Shown piece after piece: positions 45,346 through 53,751 of a DNA stretch of 64,000 nucleotides (position 1 is the first letter of the stretch; the number at the start of each line of letters is the position of its first letter). Below the pieces are notes generated by a model, which was not told where the DNA came from, searched no databases, and saw nothing but the letters and a program-made list of their open reading frames with translations. The stretch comes from Fimbriiglobus sp043785105 (GTDB lineage: Bacteria > Planctomycetota > Planctomycetia > Gemmatales > Gemmataceae), in assembly GCA_043785105.1 (NCBI GenBank), contig JAYVXO010000103.1, forward strand, positions 26,636 to 90,635, written 5' to 3'. The position numbers and the translations under genes were made by a program.

Positions 45346-47586
45346 ATGGCCCGTCCTTGTTGGATTCAGTTGCCCACATCCCGTTCGACGCGGCACCTCG
45401 GCTTCGCGCTCGGTTTCCTACTGGGTGTCGCGGCGACCGTGGTCTTGGCCCATGAAGGGCACACGCCGTTGCCATCAAAAGGTGCGAAAGTCGATGTCGT
45501 TAAGGGCCTTGTGATGCTCACCGCGGAGGCTCGCTTCGCTCTCGATGTTCAGACCACCGAGATCGGTACGACCGCACCGCCAGATTCCATCCTGGCCTAC
45601 GCCACGCTCGTCACGCCGTGGAAGCAGCACGCCTTCGCGGTGAGTAGACTCCCAGGTCGAATCGTTTCGCTGGCTGTCAAACCGGGCCAGATGGTCGAAG
45701 CCCGCCTCGTCTTGGCCGAAGTCGAGAGCCAAGAATCGGAACTCCTTCGCCTCGAAATCCAGAACGCGGGAACAGAACTGAAACTGGCTGAACAAGTCTA
45801 CACGGGCTTAAAAGAATCCACCGTCCCGGAGTCAAATATCCTGACTGCCGAGGTCCAGGTCAAACAAGCCAAGAATACTTTGGAACTCGCTCAGGCGAAG
45901 TGGCTGGCGCTCGGGCTACCTCCTGACATCTTGAGTGCCATCGTCAAAGGAGAGAGTGTCCCCTCGGTACGATTGCCGATTCGCAGTCCGATTGGGGGAA
46001 CTGTCATTCATGCGGATCTCGCCAACGGCAAAGTGGTGGAACCAGGAGAACACCTTTTTGAGATCGTAGACCTCTCGATTGTCTGGGCGCGGATTGGTGT
46101 CCTCGAACGCGACATCAACCGGGTGTCGATTGGGCAGCCTGTTACGGTCCAGTTAACGGCGTATCCCGGTGAAACCTTTCGCGGAACCGTGGCAATCGTC
46201 GGCCAATACCTGGATCCCGTCACGCACCTCAACGACGTCTGGGTCGAGTTCCGTAACACCGTGGGTTCCGAAGCCCGTCTTCTTCCCGGACTGTCTGGCC
46301 AAGCGCGGATCGAACTCCCTGTGGAGAGCGCTACCAAAACCGTTCCACCCACAGCACTGGTGAATGATGGCGTGGATCGCTTCGTATTGGTTGAAGAATC
46401 CAGCGCCGCCGGCTTGTCCGAGTATCGCAAACGGAGCGTCGTCGTTGTTCGGGAGACCCCGGACACAGTTGTGATTCGTTCCGTAGACCTCTTTCCCGGC
46501 GACCGTGTCGTGACGACAGGAGGTCACGAACTCGGCACTTTTTTCACACCAGGCGTTTTACGCCTATCTCCCGAATCAATCAAAACGATCGGCCTGAATC
46601 TGGAACCCATATCGACACACGCGGTAGGTACAGTCGTAGAAGTCCCCGGCATGGTGGACCTACCGCCAGATCGCCGAAGTGTGGCGTCGGCACGGCTACC
46701 CGGTACGATCCTCTCGATTCGAGCCGAGCCAGGTCAAGTCGTGAAGGCAGGAGACGTGTTAGCGGAAGTGTTCAGCCTGGACTTGTTGAACCTACAACTC
46801 GATCTGCTTCGTGAAAGCCTCGCCGCCGACCTAGCTGCCGCACAACTGAGCCGACTACGGATTGCGACGGATTCCATGCCCAAGAGACGATTGGCTGAAG
46901 CCGAGGTCGTCCACATCACAGCCGTCAACCGACGTGACAGTCTTCGGCAACGTCTCGAACTTCTGGGGCTGACCAACGACCAAATCACGGGACTCATGAA
47001 ACAGCGCCGAGTCATCCCGGCTTTGCCAGTCCGCGCTGCCGTTGCCGGAATTGTGGTCCGCTTTGAGCGTGTAATCGGCCAGAGTATTCGGGCAGACGAG
47101 CCGCTTTTTGAAGTCCATGACCTGTCCAAGCCACTGATTCAAGCGTTTGTCTCGGAACAAGACCTCACACAGGTCCGGCTTGGCCAAACCGCACGAGTTC
47201 GGTTGGTCAGCGACCCGACTGTTGTGATGACTGGCAAGGTCGTTCGCAGTGGCCGGACGTTCGGACCGACCGACCGGACGCTGAGTGTTTGGATTGATCT
47301 CGATCAGGAACCGACGATCCCTCTCCGCCAAAATCAGATGGCTCAAGTCTCGCTTGTTATCGAAAGCCTACTGCCAATATTATCCCTACCAGTCGGGGCT
47401 ATTTTGCATGAGGGAACCCAGACCTTTGTTTTCGTGCAGCATGGCGATTCGTTCGAGCGACGAGCGGTTGGACTCGGCAAGGCCGATGACCGCTTCGTCG
47501 AAATTCGGCGTGGGTTGAAGTTAGGTGAAGTGGTCGCGGTCACCGCCGTCTACGAGTTACAAACGGCGTTTGCTTCCGTCAAATAA
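45346..47586 (+). CDS. Double-length RND adaptor (two CusB/HlyD units in one chain)
   Basis: A 746-residue adaptor, twice the normal length. After a signal helix near residues 22-40, the first unit has LPGRIVSLAVKPGQMVEARL, a hairpin, RSPIGGTVIHADLANGKVV and a barrel to about residue 360. A second complete unit then begins (ARLPGTILSIRAEPGQVVKA) with its own hairpin, AAVAGIVVRFERVIGQSI and barrel, ending near 746. There is no second signal. GAGGTG lies 7 bases before the ATG at 45346; a TTG at 45316 also fits. It is followed by the RND permease and would replace two adaptor protomers. Confidence 0.85.
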   Translation: MARPCWIQLPTSRSTRHLGFALGFLLGVAATVVLAHEGHTPLPSKGAKVDVVKGLVMLTAEARFALDVQTTEIGTTAPPDSILAYATLVTPWKQHAFAVSRLPGRIVSLAVKPGQMVEARLVLAEVESQESELLRLEIQNAGTELKLAEQVYTGLKESTVPESNILTAEVQVKQAKNTLELAQAKWLALGLPPDILSAIVKGESVPSVRLPIRSPIGGTVIHADLANGKVVEPGEHLFEIVDLSIVWARIGVLERDINRVSIGQPVTVQLTAYPGETFRGTVAIVGQYLDPVTHLNDVWVEFRNTVGSEARLLPGLSGQARIELPVESATKTVPPTALVNDGVDRFVLVEESSAAGLSEYRKRSVVVVRETPDTVVIRSVDLFPGDRVVTTGGHELGTFFTPGVLRLSPESIKTIGLNLEPISTHAVGTVVEVPGMVDLPPDRRSVASARLPGTILSIRAEPGQVVKAGDVLAEVFSLDLLNLQLDLLRESLAADLAAAQLSRLRIATDSMPKRRLAEAEVVHITAVNRRDSLRQRLELLGLTNDQITGLMKQRRVIPALPVRAAVAGIVVRFERVIGQSIRADEPLFEVHDLSKPLIQAFVSEQDLTQVRLGQTARVRLVSDPTVVMTGKVVRSGRTFGPTDRTLSVWIDLDQEPTIPLRQNQMAQVSLVIESLLPILSLPVGAILHEGTQTFVFVQHGDSFERRAVGLGKADDRFVEIRRGLKLGEVVAVTAVYELQTAFASVK

Positions 47587-47655
47587 CTACGGATCTCCCT
47601 GTTTCAATTTTATTGTGTGTGACTAAATGAGTTTCGTTCTCTAACCGAAAATCTC

Positions 47656-47693
47656 GTGTTCTCCGCACAGTGTTCTCCGCACAGTGTTCTCCG
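47656..47693 (+). repeat. Three tandem 14-base units at the permease start
   Basis: GTGTTCTCCGCACA occurs at 47656-47669 and 47670-47683, with a partial third copy from 47684. They lie just before the permease gene, and the third copy includes an alternative GTG start. Confidence 0.7.
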
Positions 47694-47707
47694 TGGTTAC
47701 CATCTTC

Positions 47708-50700
47708 ATGCTCAATCTCGTCATCGCCTTTTCGCTGAAAAACCGCTGGTTGGTGTTGTTGGCTGCGTTGGTATTGGTCGTCGTCGGGACGTACCGATTG
47801 TCGCGGATGCCGGTGGACGTATTCCCCGATTTGAACCGACCTACTGTCACGGTCATGACCGAAGCCTCTGGCCTCGCCCCGGAAGAGGTCGAGGTGTTGG
47901 TCACCCGCCCAGTCGAGTCACTTCTCAACGGCGCGACCGGCGTTCGACGGGTCCGATCGGCCTCGGGCATCGGGCTGTCGATCATCTGGGTTGAGTTCGA
48001 CTGGGGGACGGACATTTACCAGGACCGGCAGATCGTCAGCGAAAAACTACAACTCGCGCGCTCGCGCCTACCGAGTGGATCGAACCCGGTACTTGCACCG
48101 ATCTCGTCGATCATGGGCGAGGTCATGCTTGTAGGTCTCCGTGTTGACGAACCCGGCACGACACCCCAGGTGCGATTAACCCAGGCGATGGACCTCCGAA
48201 CTCTCGGGGAGTTTACCATCCGCAATCGGCTGCTGGCTGTGGAAGGGGTGTCCCAGGTGACCGTCATGGGCGGGGTACTGAAGCAGTACCAAATCGTGAC
48301 CTCGCCCGATCGGTTGGCCGCTCAAAGTATCACGCTTCAACAACTCGTCGAAGCGGCGGAGAAAGCCAACGTGATCGTCGGTGGTGGCATCTTGGAGAGC
48401 AAACAGGAAGAACAACTCATCCGGATTAGTGGTCAAAGTCTGACCCTGGACGAGATCGGCGAAACGCCGGTTGTCTGGCGCGAAAAACGCGCCGTCCGGA
48501 TTCGGGATGTCGCCGACGTTCGCTTTAACGGGCCGGTGCGACGAGGGGACGGAGGTGTCCACCTCCGAGTTGGTGCCGGTGTCGTCGGCGGCGACGCGGT
48601 CATCCTGGCGATTCAGAAACAACCCGGCGCCAACACCCTCGACCTGACCCCCAAAGTCGAATCGGCCCTCGACCAGTTGCAGCAGGAGATGCCACCCGGA
48701 GTGAGGATCGAGAAACAGATCTTCCGACAGGCCGATTTCATTCAAGCGGCCATCGACAACGTCGTCGAAGCCATCCGAGACGGAACACTCTGGGTCGTGT
48801 TGATCCTGTTCCTGTTCCTGGCCAACTTCCGCACCAGCTTCATCACCCTGACGGCGATTCCCCTCTCAATTTTTGTCACGGTGTTGGTCTTCAACTACCT
48901 CGGCGTCACGATCAACACGATGACACTCGGTGGCATCGCGGTCGCCATCGGCGAACTCGTCGATGATGCCGTCGTCGATGTGGAGAACATCTATAGACGA
49001 CTGAAAGAGAACCTGCAAAATCCGACCCCCGACCCGGCCTTGAAGGTGATCTTCCACGCATCGAGTGAGGTGCGGAACTCGATCGTGTACGCCACGTTGA
49101 TCGTCTGCCTCGTGGTACTTCCTCTCTTCGTCTTGTCTGGTCTCGAAGGCCGCATGTTCGCACCGTTGGCTTTGGCCTACGTCGTCTCCTTGCTCGCTTC
49201 GCTTTTGGTGTCCTTGACCGTGACGCCAGCCCTGGCTTCGCTGCTACTGCCGCGTGCCCGGTTCCTCACCCGCAAGGGCGATCCGCTGCTGTTGCGATTC
49301 TTGAAGTGGCTCGATGCCAAGGTGATCCGCTGGTCCTTGCGTCACCCGCGCAAAATCCTCGTTTGTGCCGCAACCCTCTCGTGTGGCTCTATTTTCATGG
49401 TGTTTTGGATGGGGTCGGAATTTCTCCCGACGTTCAACGAAGGCACCCTCACGGTCAACGTGCAGACCCGACCAGGGACCAGCCTCGAAGAAAGTAAGCG
49501 GGTCGCGGGGCGGGCCGAGGTCATGCTCTGGGACGTTCCTGAGGTGATTGCCGTGGCTCGGCGTACAGGTCGGGCGGAACAAGACGAACACGCCGAGGGG
49601 GTCAACATGTCCGAACTGGATGTCCGGCTGATTCCGCACGAGCGCGCAAAACCTGGCGTCGGCTACGCTCTACTTCGGGCTGTACCGGGGCTTCACAAGC
49701 GGGGTGTGGAAACAACCGGGCGACACCATGAAGCGGTGCTAGCCGACATCCGCGAGCGGATCACTCGCTTGCCGAACGTCAACGTCAACGTCGGGCAACC
49801 GATTAGCCATCGCCTCGATCATTTGATGAGTGGTGTGCGTGCCCAGGTCGCCGTGAAAGTATTTGGGGACGACCTGCGGGAATTGGTGACCGCCGCCTAC
49901 GACGTTCAGGACCGTTTGAGCAAGGTGCCCGGTGTCGTCGATCTCCAGGTGGAACCCCAGGAGAACATCAAACAGGTGCGGCTGGAGGTGAACCGCAAGG
50001 CTGCCGCCGAATACGGTCTCGCACCGGGCGACGTCTCGCGGCTCCTAGAAACCGCCTACAAAGGCCGCGTGGTTTCCACCGTCCTCGACCGGGAGCGTTA
50101 CTTCGACCTCGTCGTCTGGTACGACGAGGCGTCACGAGCCGACCGCTCGGTGATCGGCCAAACGATTCTGGACACGCCGTCTGGCCGCAAGGTCGCCCTC
50201 AACCAGGTCGCACGGGTTCTCGACGCGCGGGGGCCGAACACGATCAACCACGAGAACGTCAAACGACGTGTGGTGGTCGCGTGCAACGTCCAGGGTCGAG
50301 ACTTGGGACGTGTCGTCGAGGACATTCAACGCGAACTCCTGCCCGTTGAAGAGCGACTTCGCACCCTTCCCGGTAGCTATCGCATTGAGGTCGGAGGTCA
50401 GTTCGAGGCGCAGAAGGAGGCCAACACGCGGCTGTTCTGGCTCTTCTGGGCCGTCCTGTTCGGTGTCTTCCTACTACTTTGGAAATGCCTCGGCTCCTGG
50501 ATCGCAGCCGCGATGGTCCTCGTCATCAACATCCCACTCGCCGCGCTGGGTTCGGTCATCCTGTTGTTGGCCGTGAACCATCCCGACGATGCCACACTCC
50601 AAGGCTTGTCGTGGTGGCAATGGCCTCAGGCGTGGGCGTCGGCGACGACTCTTTCGGTGGCGCACTGGGTTGGCTTTATCACCCTCATCGGGATCGTGAG

Positions 50701-51028
50701 CCGAAACGGCATCATGATGATCGCCCACTACATCCACTTGATGAAGCACGAAGGACATCCCTTCGGCGACGACATGATCGTCCGCGGCACGCTGGAGCGT
50801 TTGGCCCCGGTTCTCATGACCGCCCTCACCGCGATCATCGGGTTAATTCCACTCGCACTAGGTGCTGGGCAGACCGGCAAGGAGATCTTGTACCCCCTGG
50901 CACTCGTTGTGATCGGCGGATTAATCGACTCCACGTTAATGGACCAAATCGTCACCCCGGCGGCGTTCAAGTTGTTCGGTAGACGGGTTTATAGTCCGTC
51001 GGAATCCAGTCTCGAAGGTCAACTGTAA
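47708..51028 (+). CDS. RND efflux permease (CusA type)
   Basis: A 1106-residue inner-membrane pump: first helix (LKNRWLVLLAALVLVVVGTY), porter entry (MPVDVFPDLNRPTVTVMTEA), helix IV acidic motif (GGIAVAIGELVDDAVVDVEN) and the WMGSEFLPTFNEGTL segment typical of heavy-metal RND pumps. The frame opens at GTG 47684 inside short tandem repeats; I prefer the ATG at 47708, next to the first helix. No outer-membrane factor is adjacent. With the Csp1-like protein upstream, copper or silver export is the likely job. Confidence 0.92.
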   Translation: MLNLVIAFSLKNRWLVLLAALVLVVVGTYRLSRMPVDVFPDLNRPTVTVMTEASGLAPEEVEVLVTRPVESLLNGATGVRRVRSASGIGLSIIWVEFDWGTDIYQDRQIVSEKLQLARSRLPSGSNPVLAPISSIMGEVMLVGLRVDEPGTTPQVRLTQAMDLRTLGEFTIRNRLLAVEGVSQVTVMGGVLKQYQIVTSPDRLAAQSITLQQLVEAAEKANVIVGGGILESKQEEQLIRISGQSLTLDEIGETPVVWREKRAVRIRDVADVRFNGPVRRGDGGVHLRVGAGVVGGDAVILAIQKQPGANTLDLTPKVESALDQLQQEMPPGVRIEKQIFRQADFIQAAIDNVVEAIRDGTLWVVLILFLFLANFRTSFITLTAIPLSIFVTVLVFNYLGVTINTMTLGGIAVAIGELVDDAVVDVENIYRRLKENLQNPTPDPALKVIFHASSEVRNSIVYATLIVCLVVLPLFVLSGLEGRMFAPLALAYVVSLLASLLVSLTVTPALASLLLPRARFLTRKGDPLLLRFLKWLDAKVIRWSLRHPRKILVCAATLSCGSIFMVFWMGSEFLPTFNEGTLTVNVQTRPGTSLEESKRVAGRAEVMLWDVPEVIAVARRTGRAEQDEHAEGVNMSELDVRLIPHERAKPGVGYALLRAVPGLHKRGVETTGRHHEAVLADIRERITRLPNVNVNVGQPISHRLDHLMSGVRAQVAVKVFGDDLRELVTAAYDVQDRLSKVPGVVDLQVEPQENIKQVRLEVNRKAAAEYGLAPGDVSRLLETAYKGRVVSTVLDRERYFDLVVWYDEASRADRSVIGQTILDTPSGRKVALNQVARVLDARGPNTINHENVKRRVVVACNVQGRDLGRVVEDIQRELLPVEERLRTLPGSYRIEVGGQFEAQKEANTRLFWLFWAVLFGVFLLLWKCLGSWIAAAMVLVINIPLAALGSVILLLAVNHPDDATLQGLSWWQWPQAWASATTLSVAHWVGFITLIGIVSRNGIMMIAHYIHLMKHEGHPFGDDMIVRGTLERLAPVLMTALTAIIGLIPLALGAGQTGKEILYPLALVVIGGLIDSTLMDQIVTPAAFKLFGRRVYSPSESSLEGQL

Positions 51029-51485
51029 GAGATCGGTAATGCGGCACCTGATGCTAGACAGAAACTGGACTTTCCGCTTTATGAAGGATTAAATTGGCTG
51101 GGTCGGAGTGTGTTGACGCGATGGTAATTTCAACGTCCGGCGAGTTGGTTTTCATAGGACACTTAGGGATTTGTTATCACTGTTGCGAGTGAACGCTTTC
51201 TACAGTTTGATGTGCGTGCTCGGTGCGAAGTTGGGAATTGAAGTGATGGACTTGACGAGTTACTCGCCGAATCGGAGCCGGATCGAACGGCTGCGGGGCT
51301 TCACGAAACGACCAAGTGTACGCAGGAAGTCTCACGCGAACTTTGTTCCTTCCCCGCGACGATCGAGACCACTCTGCAAGGCATGCCTACCCAGCCCGCC
51401 GTTGAGTTAACCTTCCTCATGACTCTGAAGTTTCAGACCGTCAACGACGTGTCATACCTGGCCACGTGGGGTATCGCTGTACAAC
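51029..51485. other. Intergenic region between permease and histidine kinase
   Basis: No convincing gene. Its right part holds the diverged repeat copy at 51359-51450. A frame at 51171-51410 lacks any recognisable feature. Confidence 0.45.
51359..51450 (+). repeat. Diverged repeat, copy B (coding-like)
   Basis: Matches 14156-14247 across 92 bases, including an 11-base identical run (CTGAAGTTTCAGAC region). The shared in-frame peptide is IETTL, QPA, then LMTLKFQTV. Here it lies 36 bases from the end of the histidine kinase gene. Confidence 0.45.
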
Positions 51486-53006
51486 TTACGCTCGCGGTAG
51501 CAGCACGCGGAATGTGGTGCCGGTGTTGGGGTGCGATTCAAAGTCGATCGTGCCGCCGTGGGCTTCGATGATGCTGCGACAGATTGCCAACCCCAAACCT
51601 GTGCCGCCAGTTGCGCGGGTGCGGGCTTTATCGACGCGATAAAACCGCTGAAAAATACCCGGACGGTCTGTGTCCGGGATGCCCCATCCGGTGTCGGTCA
51701 CGGAAAGTTCGATCGCGGTTTCGGCACTGTGGATCCGCACATGAACGCTGCCATCGACGCGGTTGTAGTGAATGGCGTTGGTGACCAAGTTGCTCACCAC
51801 TCGGGCCAGTGATTCCGCATCCCCGGTGATCGTGACCGCGTCCAATTCCGTCGTGATCGACACCTGGGCGTCGTTGGCGACGGGGGTGAGTAGGGTCACG
51901 GTTTCTTCAACAATTGTGGTCAATTGCACGGGCTGTCGTTGGAGTTGAAGTTGCCCCGCGTCGGCACGGGCGAGGATCAACAGGCCATCAACAATGCCCG
52001 TCATGCGATCGGCAGCCGTGTGGCACGCCGTGATGGTCGCCCGGTACGATTCCGCGTCACGGGGTCGGGTGAGTGCTAGTTCCGCGTGGGACTTAATGAT
52101 CGTGAGCGGGGTGCGGAGTTCGTGCGATGCGTCCGCTGTGAATTGGGCTTGCTGTGCGAACGCATCTTGTAAGCGATCAAACGTCGCGTTCAACACAGTG
52201 GCTAATTCGACCAGTTCACTTTCGACGTTCTCCGCTTCAATTCGTTCGGACAAATTCGCCAAGGAAATTTGAGCAGCCGTGGCCGTGATCCGGGCAATCG
52301 GTCGCACGATGCGGGAGGAAATGACCCAGCCACCGACTAAGCCGACAACCATCACGGTGCAACCCGCGATCGCCAATTGCCACGCAAAGAACCGTAATTC
52401 CCCCGTCAGGCTTTCGGTCGATCGCCCCACGATGATGTGCGTGTTCCGGGGGCCAATCTTGGTGCAGTGCCGGTAAGCACCGTTTGAATACAGCAACGAC
52501 TCGGTCCCGCTTTTCGGGCTGGTCCAGGGTACCCGTGTCAACGAAAGGTTCACCGCTTTGAGCGGCGTCCAATCGGCCCGGCAGACGCCGTAGAACCGCG
52601 TGGCATCATCGGACCGCCATCCCGGCGGCGATAAGTCTTCCAGCATTCGTTCCACAGAGGGCTGCGGTGGCCCTGGTTTCCAGTCTCCTTTTCCACCGGG
52701 TGGGCCGCGGTCTTTTTCTTTCTCCTTGAACCGCCCCCCTGGATTGTCGCCCTCTTTTTTGCCACCGGGTGGTCCCCGGTCTTTCTCCTTAAAGCCCTGT
52801 GGCGGTAGATCACCCGTGAGCATAAACAGTGGAAACGGCCGCATCGTCGTGTCAAGGTAGTTCGCCGCCGCGAGCAAATCCGCATCGACTTCGTGGAAGC
52901 GGGCCGATTGCACTTCGTAGAAAAGGAAGGCCGCAAACCCCCCGACAACGCCTGTTAACACGGCGGCGTACCAGAGTTGCAACCGCCAGCGGATCGACTT
53001 AACCAT
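51486..53006 (-). CDS. Sensor histidine kinase (CusS-like)
   Basis: A 506-residue kinase: TM1 near 8-30, a periplasmic domain of about 170 residues, TM2 (AGCTVMVVGLVGGWVIS) near 208-227, HAMP, phosphoacceptor helix (ASHELRTPL, His near 295) and catalytic domain (DTGWGIPDTD, GTGLGLAICRSI). The periplasmic part carries an odd repeat, KEKDRGPPGGK, present in related copies between about residues 70 and 115. The ATG at 53006 overlaps the end of the response regulator gene by 8 bases. It faces the metal island and probably controls it. Confidence 0.88.
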   Translation of the reverse strand: MVKSIRWRLQLWYAAVLTGVVGGFAAFLFYEVQSARFHEVDADLLAAANYLDTTMRPFPLFMLTGDLPPQGFKEKDRGPPGGKKEGDNPGGRFKEKEKDRGPPGGKGDWKPGPPQPSVERMLEDLSPPGWRSDDATRFYGVCRADWTPLKAVNLSLTRVPWTSPKSGTESLLYSNGAYRHCTKIGPRNTHIIVGRSTESLTGELRFFAWQLAIAGCTVMVVGLVGGWVISSRIVRPIARITATAAQISLANLSERIEAENVESELVELATVLNATFDRLQDAFAQQAQFTADASHELRTPLTIIKSHAELALTRPRDAESYRATITACHTAADRMTGIVDGLLILARADAGQLQLQRQPVQLTTIVEETVTLLTPVANDAQVSITTELDAVTITGDAESLARVVSNLVTNAIHYNRVDGSVHVRIHSAETAIELSVTDTGWGIPDTDRPGIFQRFYRVDKARTRATGGTGLGLAICRSIIEAHGGTIDFESHPNTGTTFRVLLPRA

Positions 53007-53652
53007 CAATCACGTACCCCATCCCACGCCGCGTGGTGATGAAGTCCTTGCCAAGTTTTTTCCGCACGTTGGAGACATGGACTTCCACCAGATTGGAAAG
53101 CGAGTCGTCATTTTCGTCGAAGATGTGTTCGTAAATCCGCGTCCGCGTCACGACTTCCCCGCGATGCCGAATGAGCAATTCGACGATGGCGTACTCACGG
53201 GCGGTGAGGACGATTTCTTGCACCTCACGCATCACCTTTTTCGCACCCGTGTCGATCGTGATGTCGCCAACTGACAGCAACGGAGAAGGTTGACCTGCCG
53301 CCCGTCGGATCAATGCGCGGACCCGCGCCAACAACTCCGCCAATGCGAACGGCTTCACGAGGTAATCATCCGCACCGACATCCAGACCCCGAACGCGGTC
53401 GTTCACCGAGTCGCGCGCCGTCAGTAACAGCACGGGAGTTTTGCGAACCTGGCGTAACTTCGTCAGTAGTGTCCAGCCATCCATCTTGGGAAGCATCACG
53501 TCCAAAATGATCGCGTCGTATTCCCACGCTTTCGCCAGATACAAGCCGTCCTCGCCATCACGTGCTTCATCGACGGCGTAGTTCTCCTCGCGGAAGCTGC
53601 GCGAAATCACGGACAGGAGTTCGGGTTCATCTTCAACAACAAGCAGACGCAT
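52999..53652 (-). CDS. OmpR-family response regulator (CusR-like)
   Basis: A 217-residue regulator: receiver with Asp51 (IILDVMLPKMDG), the conserved LLLTARD and DYLVKPFALAEL motifs, then a winged-helix DNA-binding domain (LTAREYAIVELLI, VHVSNVRKKLGKDFITTRRG). The ATG at 53652 is closer to the domain than the in-frame TTG at 53661. It is cotranscribed with the kinase. Direct targets cannot be read from the sequence; the copper island convergent with it is the natural guess. Confidence 0.9.
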   Translation of the reverse strand: MRLLVVEDEPELLSVISRSFREENYAVDEARDGEDGLYLAKAWEYDAIILDVMLPKMDGWTLLTKLRQVRKTPVLLLTARDSVNDRVRGLDVGADDYLVKPFALAELLARVRALIRRAAGQPSPLLSVGDITIDTGAKKVMREVQEIVLTAREYAIVELLIRHRGEVVTRTRIYEHIFDENDDSLSNLVEVHVSNVRKKLGKDFITTRRGMGYVIDG

Positions 53653-53751
53653 TTCGGGCAACCTCGTCGGCTAGGTCGGCACAGAGTGACAATGCGATGT
53701 CACGCCGTGCCGACCGTTACGATTCGCTCAATTCCGTTTGGTCTAATTATC

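Noticed and set aside
47656..47693. Possible start of a CRISPR-like array
   Set aside because: The 14-base units are directly adjacent without spacers and occur less than three times.
51171..51410. A 79-residue frame after the second RND permease
   Set aside because: Its composition is unlike the neighbouring proteins, it lacks a ribosome site, and it runs across the repeat copy in a different frame from the conserved peptide.
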